From the NCBI GenBank assembly GCA_050015495.1, contig JBEKBH010000022.1, positions 1-64,000 of the forward strand: a stretch of DNA of 64,000 nucleotides. Reading direction: 5' to 3'. The position numbers and the translations under genes are program-made. Shown here one piece after another: positions 8,674 through 17,322 of the stretch (within the stretch, counting starts at the first letter, position 1; each line of letters opens with the position of its first letter). The notes under the pieces are model-generated. The model was not told the DNA's origin. It saw nothing but the letters and a program-made list of their open reading frames with translations, and did no database searches. This DNA comes from Palsa-1439 sp050015495. GTDB lineage: Bacteria > Verrucomicrobiota > Verrucomicrobiia > Palsa-1439.

Positions 8674-8751
8674 CCCCTCACCTTAATCCTCTCCCCGCAC
8701 GCGGGGAGAGGAGATAAAGTGCGGTTCCCTCTCCCGTTTCAAGGGTGAGGG
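8674..8751. repeat. Dispersed intergenic repeat, CCCTCACC/GGTGAGGG family, with strong hairpin
   Basis: The element opens with CCCTCACC and ends with GGGTGAGGG. Inside, 8688-8713 form a hairpin of about 12 bp (TCCTCTCCCCGC / GCGGGGAGAGGA). It lies between the convergent mglB-like and tadG-like genes, so it could also end transcription from either side. A relative is at 56809-56910. Confidence 0.75.
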
Positions 8752-9048
8752 TTTGTTTTCCCACCCTGCCGCACCCATCAAATCAAGCGTGTCGCAGCAC
8801 TAGCACGTCCCCCAGCCTCCCCCCAGCGCAAACACTGCGCCCGACTTCCACCATGCTGGCAACGACGTGCCCAGATTAAAGCATGGAGTCCCGCCTCGCC
8901 ATTGGCGAGATGATCGCTGCAACCACAGAAGAATTTCTCCTCCGCAAGCTGACGATGTGAAACATGTGCGGTCGAGCGCGCACACCGCAGGTGATCTCGA
9001 TTTCGGAAGCCTCTGGCGAGCAACCGCCGTGACGGTCGCGGCGTGGGA
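8752..9048. other. Non-coding stretch between convergent genes
   Basis: No credible gene. It holds a perfect short palindrome CTCGCCATTGGCGAG at 8895-8909. Otherwise I see nothing. Confidence 0.5.
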
Positions 9049-10338
9049 CTACTGGGTGAGACGGAAGAGAATGTCGTTCGCTATTTGCGTGAAATACGGC
9101 TGCAGTTGGGATGGATCGCTGGCGACCAGGGCCAAACCAGTCGGCAATTTCGGGTTGTACGTCGCACTGTTGGTCGCGTTGGCCACTTGTGCAAGAAAGG
9201 CGCTATTTACAGGATCGTTCTTGTCACCACCCAGCCCGATCGAATACACAAGTATGTTCTGGTTCTGCATCTGGAGGGCCAACTGTTCACACTCGTATTG
9301 GGAGTCTGCGATAATGCCATCGGTTTCAAACTTCTCGGGATTACCGTTTTGGGGCGACGTATAGGTGCTGACGTTGCAACCGCACCCTGAGCCCATCGAA
9401 CCGTCCTCCGGAGCTGTACACTCAGCCGTTCCCTGGGCCCTAAGAGACGTATTCGTTGGGAAAAACGCGGCCCCGCTACCGGAGATGTCGTAGCCACCAA
9501 AGTTAAAGATCTGCCCACAACTCAATTGTTGTTGGATCATGTTGGCCCTCCCGTCCGTGAAGAAGACGACGACCTTGAGCGCGACCTCGTTCGCAGGAAC
9601 AATAACACTGTTCTCCTGAGCGAAAGCATCGGCCAACCCGCCCACGGAATAGGTGCCCCCACCCCAATTCAGATTGTCGGCTGCCGTCGAGATGTCTGCT
9701 ATAAATGGTTGTTCCATGGGGATGTCCTGTGTGGCCGTGGAAGCAAAACTGGCCATGGACGCCTCGTCAATGGTATCGCTAAAGAAACTGACGAAAGTGC
9801 TGACTGCACCGGGAAGAGCGGCCCCGCCCTTTGTCGTTCCCGTTATTGGATCCATCGACCCGGATCTATCCAACACCAGTGCCAGAATCACCTTCGTGCG
9901 CGTGGATTGGGCGCTCTCGCCCACCGTAAGCGTCTTCCACGAAATCCCGCCAATCGCGGGCATCACGCCGATGAAAAAGGTGTTGATGGCAACCGTGGCC
10001 TGGACATTGAGAACCGTGTTGTTGTTGCTATCCTTGGAAAAATTGATGGTGACCGTCGGCGGGGCGACATCACGGCCGCAGGTGCCGTAATTCATGGCGA
10101 ACGTGTTGCTGGCAATCATGCTGGCATTGGTCGTTCCCTGCCAAAAGTTGCGCATGCCGTTCAGACACGCCGAATCCACCGCTTTGGACAGCCTGGCTCT
10201 GCTGATGTAGGCGAAACCCAGATCAACTCCCAGTCCAACGAAACCAATCATTACGACGAGCATGAGAACGAACATCAGCAATGTCTGCCCCTGTTCGCGT
10301 TGTCGGAAACGATGCGCTATTTTTCGCATAGCACCCAT
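9049..10338 (-). CDS. TadG-like pseudopilin with von Willebrand A domain
   Basis: 429 residues. A short basic N-terminus with 'EQGQTLLMFVLM' is followed by one membrane helix (~17-43), the TadE/TadG pseudopilin type. A vWA domain starts near 150: 'VLALVLDRSGSMDP' supplies the DxSGS metal site (MIDAS), with supporting Thr in 'GGGTYSVGGL' and Asp in 'FFTDGRANM'. Several Cys residues ('GSGCGCNVSTY') suggest disulfides outside the membrane. It is the third gene of a reverse-strand trio with two TadE-like genes; the start is 6 bases after the previous stop, with AGGG as a possible ribosome site. Likely surface-exposed adhesion or Tad pilus role. A paralogous vWA domain lies at 52042-53175. Confidence 0.85.
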   Translation of the reverse strand: MGAMRKIAHRFRQREQGQTLLMFVLMLVVMIGFVGLGVDLGFAYISRARLSKAVDSACLNGMRNFWQGTTNASMIASNTFAMNYGTCGRDVAPPTVTINFSKDSNNNTVLNVQATVAINTFFIGVMPAIGGISWKTLTVGESAQSTRTKVILALVLDRSGSMDPITGTTKGGAALPGAVSTFVSFFSDTIDEASMASFASTATQDIPMEQPFIADISTAADNLNWGGGTYSVGGLADAFAQENSVIVPANEVALKVVVFFTDGRANMIQQQLSCGQIFNFGGYDISGSGAAFFPTNTSLRAQGTAECTAPEDGSMGSGCGCNVSTYTSPQNGNPEKFETDGIIADSQYECEQLALQMQNQNILVYSIGLGGDKNDPVNSAFLAQVANATNSATYNPKLPTGLALVASDPSQLQPYFTQIANDILFRLTQ

Positions 10339-10344
10339 GAATCC

Positions 10345-10911
10345 CTAAAAGTAAGCGACGTCGTAAAATTGGTTCGTGACCGTGAAGCCGTTTAGATTAC
10401 CAACCAGAACGTTGCCCAGCGGCGTCGCTGGCTTGAAGTCGTAAAATACTTCGGCCACAAACGTGGTTTGATTGGATTGCGGTACGGCTCCGGTCGTGGT
10501 CGCGGGTATAGGCATCGTGGCCGCGCCATTCAGAGACCCGATCTTGCTCGGTTGCGTTAGCTTCCCCTCCGAAACCTGATTCGAGATCACATAGCTCTTA
10601 CCGGTGTTGAACACGGCGGAAATGATCACCTGCCCGCTCGAATTGATGTTGAGCGGGCTCGCCTCAGCGATGACGTCCGCGATGGCATTTGAGATCGCGG
10701 CGTCAGTGCTGCTCGCTACCGAACCACGCGCCGCGAAATTGGCCCCCTCGCGAGACAGGTTGATGATCACCTGCCGCGTGGAGATCGCCCGGCAGAAATC
10801 GATCATCCCAAACAGCAGGAATAGAGCGATGAATCCAACCAACATGAACTCGACCAATGCCTGGCCGGATTGGCTCCGTCCCATCGACATCCATTTGCGC
10901 GTCAATCTCAT
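10345..10911 (-). CDS. TadE-like minor pseudopilin
   Basis: 188 residues. 'SQSGQALVEFMLVGFIALFLLFGMIDFCRAI' near the start is the TadE-family signature: a polar stretch, Glu in the helix, then one membrane segment. The C-terminal part is an extracytoplasmic domain of unknown fold. TadE/TadF proteins are minor components of Flp/Tad pili. It sits between a second TadE-like gene (9-base gap) and the tadG-like gene (6-base gap), clearly one operon. The ATPase tadA and platform genes are not in the window. Confidence 0.82.
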   Translation of the reverse strand: MRLTRKWMSMGRSQSGQALVEFMLVGFIALFLLFGMIDFCRAISTRQVIINLSREGANFAARGSVASSTDAAISNAIADVIAEASPLNINSSGQVIISAVFNTGKSYVISNQVSEGKLTQPSKIGSLNGAATMPIPATTTGAVPQSNQTTFVAEVFYDFKPATPLGNVLVGNLNGFTVTNQFYDVAYF

Positions 10912-10920
10912 CGGAGGAAG

Positions 10921-11412
10921 TTAATTATCCATGGCGGGGTTGAACGGTTCGTTTCGGAATGCCGTACTGGTCGTGAACGTGTACGTGTTGTTCGGGAAAT
11001 ACCCCCCGACCGGCGTAAGCAGCTTTAGTCCGGTCGTTAACGATATGATAACAGTCTCTTGCGGGCCGCCCGCATAGTTGGTTATCCCGCCACTGGTGAT
11101 CGTGATCTGCGAAGCGTTTTGGGCGTTAATTAAACCAGCCGAGTACTGCTCGGCGACGTTAATGATCGACTGGACACGCGACTCCGGGCCGTTCGTGTTG
11201 CTCATGTGCTGACCGGTCACTGCGTATCGACCGGCTTCGCGAAGCGCGTACGACAACGTCTCCTGTGTCCAGAAAAGTCTTCCGAAATCCAGGATGCCGA
11301 ATGTGAGTAGTATGAAGAGTGGCAAAACCAAGGCAAACTCGACCATGGAGTTTCCGCAACGGGCAGGAACTCTCCTGCCAACCTTGATGGCTATCATCTT
11401 GAGCAGTTTCAC
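10921..11412 (-). CDS. TadE-like minor pseudopilin (first gene of the trio)
   Basis: 163 residues. 'CGNSMVEFALVLPLFILLTFGILDFGRL' is a textbook TadE N-terminal helix with the conserved Glu. The rest is a ~110-residue exported domain. I place the start at a GTG at 11412 because 'GGGGGAGG' lies 5 bases upstream. The longer open frame to 11733 has no signal or conserved sequence. It leads the tad-like operon. Confidence 0.82.
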   Translation of the reverse strand: MKLLKMIAIKVGRRVPARCGNSMVEFALVLPLFILLTFGILDFGRLFWTQETLSYALREAGRYAVTGQHMSNTNGPESRVQSIINVAEQYSAGLINAQNASQITITSGGITNYAGGPQETVIISLTTGLKLLTPVGGYFPNNTYTFTTSTAFRNEPFNPAMDN

Positions 11413-11742
11413 GTCTGCCTCCCCCAAGAGACTGCGACCTCCGCGCACATTACCACATTTGTTACCGTTGTCCACAGTGGATTTTATGCATTTTTCGTGC
11501 CGATTCACCTTGATACCGAGTGACTTGCCGCTTCCGGCCACTCCCGCCACCCTGCACGCCAAAACCTGCCTGAGAAAGCCGTCGATGCTACTGCTCCCGC
11601 CCCAACGACTTGCCATCTTCCGAGGGCCGTTCCTCTGTCCAGCCGGTGAACAGTCTGTTCGAATATTGTAAACCCCGCTGAACAACACAGGTGTTGCAAA
11701 CCCGCAAGAATCCCTGTCATTCCGGCGAAACATTCTCAGTCG
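11413..11742. other. Upstream region of the tad-like operon
   Basis: 330 bases without a supported gene. On the reverse strand 'TTTACAATATT' near 11670 could be part of a promoter, but I find no matching -35 element. The Shine-Dalgarno of the first pseudopilin gene is at its left edge. Confidence 0.4.
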
Positions 11743-12399
11743 TCACCGCTTCAACCACCGGCACCGGTGCACCGGCTCTCCCGCCGCCACAAACTCCCTC
11801 TCGAAGTCCGTCTGCGCTTCCGGCGGCAAGACGACGGGGTCCGCTTCCATGAATCGCGCGCTTCCCTCGAACACTCGCTGAATCCACTCGAAGTATCCCG
11901 CGTGGTCGGTGGCGCAATTGACCGCGCTGCCGGGTGCCATCGTCCGGTGCAGGTCGGCGAGGAAGTCCGGCGATATGAGCCGGCGCGCATGATGTCGCCG
12001 CTTCGGCCAGGGATCCGGGAACAAAATATGGTACGTCGAAACCGATCCATCGGGGATGAGCTTCGACACCAGGTACATCGCTTCCAGGCGAACGAGCCGC
12101 ACGTTGTTCAAGCCGCCGCGCACCGCCCTTCGATCCACGCGGCGCAGCCGACGAAGCAACCGCTCCACTCCCAGGAAATTCCGCGTCGGATACGTCGCCG
12201 CCGCCCAGAGTAGAAACGAACCCTTGCCACAGCCCAAGTCGATCTCAACGGGCTGGCTGCGCTCGAACACCGCCTGCCAATCGAGTGGTTCAAACCAATT
12301 GGCCGGTTTGTAAATGACCGACGGACTGTCATCGCCCCGTGTCGGGCTGCTGGACGATGCCGGCTCCGCCGCGATAGAAGGTTGACCCGTGGGTTTCAT
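11743..12399 (-). CDS. trmB: tRNA (guanine-N7-)-methyltransferase
   Basis: 218 residues, family length. The SAM-binding site is 'VEIDLGCGKGSFLL' and the family signature 'FPDPWPKRRHHARR' is intact. TrmB methylates G46 of tRNA using S-adenosylmethionine. The first ~25 residues are a Ser/Pro-rich extension. It lies downstream of the Na/Pi transporter gene on the same strand, 75 bases away, and could be co-transcribed. Confidence 0.95.
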   Translation of the reverse strand: MKPTGQPSIAAEPASSSSPTRGDDSPSVIYKPANWFEPLDWQAVFERSQPVEIDLGCGKGSFLLWAAATYPTRNFLGVERLLRRLRRVDRRAVRGGLNNVRLVRLEAMYLVSKLIPDGSVSTYHILFPDPWPKRRHHARRLISPDFLADLHRTMAPGSAVNCATDHAGYFEWIQRVFEGSARFMEADPVVLPPEAQTDFEREFVAAGEPVHRCRWLKR

Positions 12400-12474
12400 C
12401 GCGAACTCAGTCTATTGCCCAAACGCGCGGGTGACAAGCGGCTCGTTGCCCCCGACGGACCCGAAGCGAACCGC

Positions 12475-14091
12475 TCAGGTCGCCTGCCCGTTCTCCAAAA
12501 TCGGATAGGCCACGCCGGTGAGAAGAGAGTTGATGGCCTTCAGATTGGACAGCACATCCAGGTGGATCGCGCTTGTCTCGAACGATTCCTGGAGCCCCTC
12601 CTGCAAACGGTGGAAATGGCGGTTGCGCAGGTCGCGTTCGAGTTCGTTGATCTGGCGCTTGCGTTGGAGCAACTGCTCGGCAAGGGCCTTGTCCCGGCTG
12701 GCAAACGCCGAGATCGCAACATCGAAGTTCTCGAACACCTTCTGAAAGAACCCGTCCAACTCGACCGCGCCTTCCTTCGAAAAATCCACATGCAAGGTGA
12801 TCTTCTTCCGCGCCAGGTCTGCCAGGTTCTTGTCGATGATGTCGCCGATGTTCTCCAGTTCGGTCGCGAACGTCAGCAAGGCGATCTCACGGCGTGACTC
12901 CTCGGGACGGAGCGCCCGTTCGGAAACCTGCGTGATGTACGTTTTGATCGCGTTATTCAGCGAGTCGACTTTGTCGTCCTGTTTTTGAACCGCATCGCAC
13001 AACGTCTCGTCGCGCTGTTGGAAACAGCGATACGCATCGTGCAACATCCCGCGCACGATGTCGGCCAGGTGCAGAATCTCGCGCGTCGCCTGCCCCAACG
13101 CGAGCGCGGGACTCGCCAGGGCCGACGGTTCGAGGTACCGCGGCCCAAATTCGTCTGTTGCCACGGGCCGTTCCGGCACGAACTTCTCCAGAAGTCCGGC
13201 AACGACCCCCACGGTCGGCAGGAACACCGCCGTGAGAGCCACATTGAACAATGTGTGGGCGTTGGCGATCAATTGCATGTCGCCGGACGGACTGAGTGGC
13301 TTCAGCGCCTTGACCAACCCCGGCAGAAACGGCATGCACACCGCCGTCCCCACCAGCTTGAACAGCAAATTGCCGATCGCCATGCGGCGCGTCTCCGTCC
13401 GCGCGTACCCGGCGATCAATCCCGTCACCGCGACCCCCACGTTGGCCCCGATGACCGTCGCCAGCGCCGCCCCCACAGTCAGCACTTGCTGTACGCACAA
13501 GGCAATCGCGATACCGATCACGGCGGTCGGGCTCTGCAATCCGACTGCCAGCAACGCGGTAAAGGCCACCAGCCACCAGGGATGATTCTCCAACAGCACC
13601 AGCACATGGCGAATTTCGGCGCTGTCCTTCCACGGAGCCACCGCCTCCGTCAACACCGCAATCGACAGGAGCAGGAACCCGACGCCCAGCAGTAGTTGCC
13701 CGATTCCGCGAACGTTCTGCCGTTGGCTGAACAAATATAATGGCGCGCCGGCGGCGATGAAGATCGCGTTGTAAACGTAAAACTTAAACGCCAGGAGCTG
13801 GACCGTCACCGTGAAACCAATATTGGCTCCCAACATCAGCGCCAGCATGTGCCCCAACGTCACGTAGCCCGCGTCGATGGCTTCGTCGGCCAGCAACGAT
13901 ACGCCCGTGCTGCTCGGCAGCGAGGCCGAGATCAGAAACCCGGTCGCCATCGCGCGCGTGTTTCCCTTGGTGGCCGTCCGCAGCCAGCGCCGCAGTTTTG
14001 CGCCAAACGCCCGGTCCGAACCGACGCGCAAATCGTGGATGCCGAGAAGCATCAACGCGATTCCGGCAAGGAAATTAAAGCAGCTCAGCAA
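12475..14091 (-). CDS. Na+/phosphate cotransporter, NptA/PNaS family with PhoU-like tail
   Basis: 538 residues. Two inverted transporter repeats carry the family's substrate motifs: 'SLPSSTGVSLLADE' and 'GLQSPTAVIGIAIAL', variants of QSSS. There are about 8-9 membrane helices up to residue ~310. Residues ~340-530 are a helical PhoU-like domain ('LHLADIVRGMLHDAYRCF', 'ENIGDIIDKNLADLARKK'). It is expected to import phosphate with sodium across the inner membrane; the cytoplasmic tail probably regulates it. tRNA-Phe lies directly upstream on the same strand. Confidence 0.9.
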   Translation of the reverse strand: MLSCFNFLAGIALMLLGIHDLRVGSDRAFGAKLRRWLRTATKGNTRAMATGFLISASLPSSTGVSLLADEAIDAGYVTLGHMLALMLGANIGFTVTVQLLAFKFYVYNAIFIAAGAPLYLFSQRQNVRGIGQLLLGVGFLLLSIAVLTEAVAPWKDSAEIRHVLVLLENHPWWLVAFTALLAVGLQSPTAVIGIAIALCVQQVLTVGAALATVIGANVGVAVTGLIAGYARTETRRMAIGNLLFKLVGTAVCMPFLPGLVKALKPLSPSGDMQLIANAHTLFNVALTAVFLPTVGVVAGLLEKFVPERPVATDEFGPRYLEPSALASPALALGQATREILHLADIVRGMLHDAYRCFQQRDETLCDAVQKQDDKVDSLNNAIKTYITQVSERALRPEESRREIALLTFATELENIGDIIDKNLADLARKKITLHVDFSKEGAVELDGFFQKVFENFDVAISAFASRDKALAEQLLQRKRQINELERDLRNRHFHRLQEGLQESFETSAIHLDVLSNLKAINSLLTGVAYPILENGQAT

Positions 14092-14134
14092 ATCCCGTTG
14101 CCTCCTCCGTCGCGCCGGCTCAGTGAGGTGAATC

Positions 14135-14210
14135 TGGTGGCTAGGGTCAGAATCGAACTGACGACACCTGCATTTTCAGTGCAGTGCTCTACCAACTGAG
14201 CTACCTAGCC
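14135..14210 (-). tRNA. tRNA-Phe (anticodon GAA)
   Basis: Complete cloverleaf on the reverse strand. Acceptor GGCTAGG pairs with CCTAGCC, the anticodon stem CTGCA/TGCAG encloses CTGAAAA (anticodon GAA), and 3' A plus encoded CCA are present. Confidence 0.96.
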
Positions 14211-14383
14211 ACCGGAAATTTTCTGGCGCGAAGCGGCCTTTATGTCTATCGCACGCGCGAAGGAGTGTCAAGATTGCGGGTCAGCCTGTCCCAAAGGATG
14301 GCGTGCGCAGGTGACGCTCCCGAAGACCGAGGAAGCGAAACCGAAGCAGATCGAAGTCAAGGTCAGCTAACGCCGAAACGGCA

Positions 14384-14923
14384 TTACACGCTGGGGCTGG
14401 GCCCGTTGACGGGCTCGGCCTTTGCGCTTTCAGCGGACGGATGGAGCAACGCCGACACTTCTTCCTGCACTTGCGCGAGCTGATCGAGCCGCAATTTCGG
14501 ATCGGGAATGGTGAACGATTCGCCCGTGCGCGCGTGCTCATAAACCAGCAACTCCGCGCCGCTGTCTTCCTGCACCGTATCGCGATGCTTCAAAATGCGT
14601 TTCCGCTCCAGCATCACCGCCAGGATGTACCGGGTCGACGCGTGTGACGGGTCGGTGGATTCGACCAGTTTCCTCAGCAACGTCTCCGCAGTCTCCTTCT
14701 GAATCGCTTCGGGCGGTGGCGGCGGCGGCAATTTGTATTCTCCCTGCCAGTACGAAATCACGCCGTCCCGCGTCGCGCTCGCAAAGCACGTGACGCACAA
14801 ATCGCGCCGCGCGTACCCCGCCGCGTCCATGCTCAACAGCGTGTGGTACGCCTCTTTGTCCGCGAACGGCCGTTGACAAGCGGTGCACGCGTCCGCGCGA
14901 GTTTGAATATCCCATTCCGTCAT
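14384..14923 (-). CDS. Conserved hypothetical protein with N-terminal zinc-ribbon-like Cys pairs
   Basis: 179 residues. N-terminal 'ACTACQRPFADKEAYHTLL' supplies one CxxC and 'RRDLCVTCFAS' the second, so a zinc knuckle is likely. The rest is helical with a Pro-rich patch ('PPPPPPEA') and ends in a Ser/Pro tail. I recall similar proteins in Verrucomicrobiota, function unknown. It diverges from the TPR lipoprotein gene. Confidence 0.75.
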   Translation of the reverse strand: MTEWDIQTRADACTACQRPFADKEAYHTLLSMDAAGYARRDLCVTCFASATRDGVISYWQGEYKLPPPPPPEAIQKETAETLLRKLVESTDPSHASTRYILAVMLERKRILKHRDTVQEDSGAELLVYEHARTGESFTIPDPKLRLDQLAQVQEEVSALLHPSAESAKAEPVNGPSPSV

Positions 14924-14981
14924 TTTTGTTGCGAATTCTGCCCGTGATTATAAGATGCACTCGTTCGTTTGTCACGTTCGT

Positions 14982-16460
14982 ATGGATTTCTTGATGAGGA
15001 GGGGATTTTTCTTTCTTGTGTTGCTCGCCGCGCTGGCTTCCGGCTGCGGCCGCAAAAACTCGGGCCGCGCCGATTTCGACCGCGGTCTTGCCGAATACAA
15101 AGACGGCAGGTACGACAAAGCCGCCGCCGATTTCGAGCGCGCGCTTTCGTCCGTGCAAACCAACGCGCTCGCGCTCAACTTCCTCGGCGTGTGCCGCCTC
15201 CAACAGGGCGACACCGACGCCGCGCTGCGCGACCTTCGCAACGCCCTGCGCCTCGACCCCAATTACGTCCCCGCGCGCTACAATCTCGGCCTCGCCCAAC
15301 TCGAACGCGGCCAGGGCCCCGACGCCGTGGCCAATCTCCGGCAAGTCGTCCAGAGCAGCGCCGCCCCGCCCGATTCGTACTACCAACTCGGCCTCGCCTA
15401 CATGCGCGTCTCGGCGTGGGGCCAGGCGGAAGACGCCTTCAAGCATTATCTGACGGGCAACCCGAATCCCGCCGAGACGCTCAACTGCCTCGGCATCGTC
15501 GCCGCCCGCAAACGCGATTTCGTCGCCGCCAAACATTGGTTCGAGCAGTGCATCACCGCCGAGCCGGGGTTCGCCACCGCCTACCTGAACCTCGCCAACC
15601 TCGAAAACCAGCAGCTTGGCCAGAAGAAGGAAGCGCTCGCGAACTACGAGACTTATATTGGCCTCGTCAAGGCGCAGCCACGCGAGGACGTTCACCTCGC
15701 CATGCTCCAGGTCCGCCAGGAATTGGCCGGGACCGGAAAACAAGCCGCGCGCGCACCCGAACCGGCCACGCCGCCCGTTCAACCACCGCCGCCAGCGCCA
15801 GCGCCGAAACCGGCCGCCGCGCCGCCACCGGTAGTCGTTGCACCCAAACCGGCCCCACCGGCCCCGCCGGCACCCTCAACGGTTGTCACCGCGACCGTGG
15901 TTTCCGCCACGCCGCCCGCGCCTCCCCCGCCTCCCCCGCCGCCGGTCAAGAAAGTCCGCACGCCCATGGCCGCCCACACGCTCAAGCCGGGGGATCGAAC
16001 CAAAGCGCTGGCTCTGTTCAACACCGCCGCCAGTCTCCAACGCCAGAACAAGCTTGCCGACGCCATCGCCCTGTACGCCAAAGCCGTCGCCGCCGACCCG
16101 TCGTATGCCCTCGCCTACTACAACCTCGCCATCGCCTACGCCAATATCGGCCAGACCGAGCGCGCCCTCGACAACTACGAACTCGCCCTCATGGCGGACC
16201 CCAACTACGTCAACGCCCGATTCAATTACGCCATCCAATTACAGGTCCAGGGCTACTTCGACGATGCCATCGCGCAATACAAACGGGTCGTCGCCGCCAA
16301 TCCCAACGACGCCACCGCCCATCTGTTGCTCGGCCGACTCTACGCCCGCGACCGCGCCACCTACGCCGAGGCCCGCGACCATTACCAGACGTTCCTGAAA
16401 CTCGCGCCGAACTCGACCCTCGCCCGCGACACCCGCCGCTGGCTCGACCAGAACCCGTAA
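14982..16460 (+). CDS. TPR-repeat lipoprotein
   Basis: About 492 residues. The start is uncertain: ATGs at 14955, 14982 and 14994 are in frame and none has a clear SD. The last gives a perfect lipoprotein signal ('MRRGFFFLVLLAALASGC'), so the mature protein would be anchored by lipid at Cys. TPRs span roughly the first 230 residues after it ('ADFDRGLAEYKDGRYDKAAADFERAL'). A Pro/Ala-rich linker (15730-15960) leads to a second TPR block ('PSYALAYYNLAIAYANIGQTERALDNYELAL'). A periplasmic scaffold is likely; the partner is unknown. Confidence 0.85.
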   Translation: MDFLMRRGFFFLVLLAALASGCGRKNSGRADFDRGLAEYKDGRYDKAAADFERALSSVQTNALALNFLGVCRLQQGDTDAALRDLRNALRLDPNYVPARYNLGLAQLERGQGPDAVANLRQVVQSSAAPPDSYYQLGLAYMRVSAWGQAEDAFKHYLTGNPNPAETLNCLGIVAARKRDFVAAKHWFEQCITAEPGFATAYLNLANLENQQLGQKKEALANYETYIGLVKAQPREDVHLAMLQVRQELAGTGKQAARAPEPATPPVQPPPPAPAPKPAAAPPPVVVAPKPAPPAPPAPSTVVTATVVSATPPAPPPPPPPPVKKVRTPMAAHTLKPGDRTKALALFNTAASLQRQNKLADAIALYAKAVAADPSYALAYYNLAIAYANIGQTERALDNYELALMADPNYVNARFNYAIQLQVQGYFDDAIAQYKRVVAANPNDATAHLLLGRLYARDRATYAEARDHYQTFLKLAPNSTLARDTRRWLDQNP

Positions 16461-16470
16461 CCGTCTTCCG

Positions 16471-16495
16471 TTGTAGCCGCGAATCTTATTCGCGG
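16471..16495 (+). repeat. REP-like GTAG hairpin (copy 1)
   Basis: TTGTAG followed by an 8-bp stem CCGCGAAT / ATTCGCGG with loop CTT. It lies just downstream of the TPR lipoprotein stop. Confidence 0.85.
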
Positions 16496-16540
16496 GCCGC
16501 CAAATCCGTCTATTCCTCGCCGTTTCCCCAAAGCTGTCAC

Positions 16541-16559
16541 CCTGAGCCTGTCGAAGGGT
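16541..16559. repeat. CCCTGAGCCTGTCGAAGGG dispersed element
   Basis: Short imperfect palindrome with CCCT and AGGG ends. A close relative lies inside thiH at 60315-60333. Confidence 0.65.
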
Positions 16560-16748
16560 CTCTGTCGTTTCTGCCTTCCCGATTGGCTTCGCTCGGCACG
16601 AAATAAGGCATTTTGACCGCCATCCGGGGTGTCCTACCCCAGAAACTTGGCTTTGTTTTTGGCTTTGTTTTGGTAACTTTTCAACGCCGGCTTGAACAAA
16701 CTTGGCTTTGTTCTGCAAAAAAACTTTTTTGGACGACCCCCTTCCCCG

Positions 16749-16773
16749 GTAGGGCGCGGTGGCCCACCGCGCC
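16749..16773 (+). repeat. GTAG-led hairpin, different stem
   Basis: GTAG is followed by a 9-bp stem GGCGCGGTG / CACCGCGCC with loop GCC. The architecture is the same as the REP-like copies but the stem sequence is unrelated. Confidence 0.6.
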
Positions 16774-16986
16774 GCCCCTATCTGCTTGTAGGGCAGCCGG
16801 CCCAGTTTACCCCGATTCCCAGATCGGGGCTGCCGTCGTACTTGGATGTTTCGCGTGGGACGTTTGATGTCTAGCGCCAATCTGTCCCAACCCCTATGTC
16901 AAACAACAATACATTACCGTATATCGCACCTTGATATCCCTGTCAACTCCAAACTCGCCACAAATGCCGACGATGGAAAGCGACTT

Positions 16987-17011
16987 TTGTAGCCGCGAAA
17001 CTCTTTCGCGG
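16987..17011 (+). repeat. REP-like GTAG hairpin (copy 2)
   Basis: TTGTAG plus stem CCGCGAAA / TTTCGCGG with loop CTC. It pairs head-to-head with copy 3. Confidence 0.85.
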
Positions 17012-17021
17012 CCAGAACACA

Positions 17022-17046
17022 CCGCGAATAGGATTCGCGCATACAA
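17022..17046 (-). repeat. REP-like hairpin (copy 3, inverted)
   Basis: Reverse-strand stem GCGAAT / ATTCGC with loop CCT and a degenerate TTGTATG foot. Together with copy 2 it forms an inverted pair. Confidence 0.65.
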
Positions 17047-17096
17047 TGACAGCGTCAAAACGTACCCTGCCGCCTCACCGCCCGGCCCGGGTCCGG

Positions 17097-17122
17097 TTGT
17101 AGCGGCGCTTCTGTGAAGCGCC
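17097..17122 (+). repeat. TTGTAGC hairpin variant (copy 4)
   Basis: TTGTAGC is followed by stem GGCGCTTC / GAAGCGCC with loop TGT. The stem is rewritten on both arms relative to the other copies but keeps the 8-3-8 layout. Confidence 0.65.
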
Positions 17123-17322
17123 CATTCCTTCGTCGTTTCTGCCCCTCCCCTTGTAGGGCGGCAATGCCCGCCCGCCCGCCGTAGCCTGGGCGAAGGCGGA
17201 CTGTTTAAGCTTGCCCGCCTCAGGTGGGTATCCCGCCGCTCCGGTTGTTTTCCCCGAGCCCACCGCCCGGGAGGGCGAACCTCCCGGCGAGCCGAAGCGC
17301 AGCGGATCGTGAAAGTTCAGAC

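Larger units (their letters stand above)
16461..17322. other. Repeat-filled intergenic region
   Basis: No credible gene in 862 bases. The region contains at least four TTGTAG hairpins (listed separately), a CCCTGAGCCTGTCGAAGGG element at 16541-16559, repeats of CTTGGCTTTGTT between ~16646 and 16715, a GTAG-led hairpin with 9-bp arms at 16749-16773, a GTAGCCTGGGCGAAGG unit near 17181, and a GGGAGG/CCTCCC hairpin at 17269-17285. Confidence 0.7.

Noticed and set aside
16239..16880. 213-residue reverse ORF
   Set aside because: It is antisense to the TPR lipoprotein gene at one end and runs through intergenic repeats ('TLRQAQGD'-type translations) at the other.
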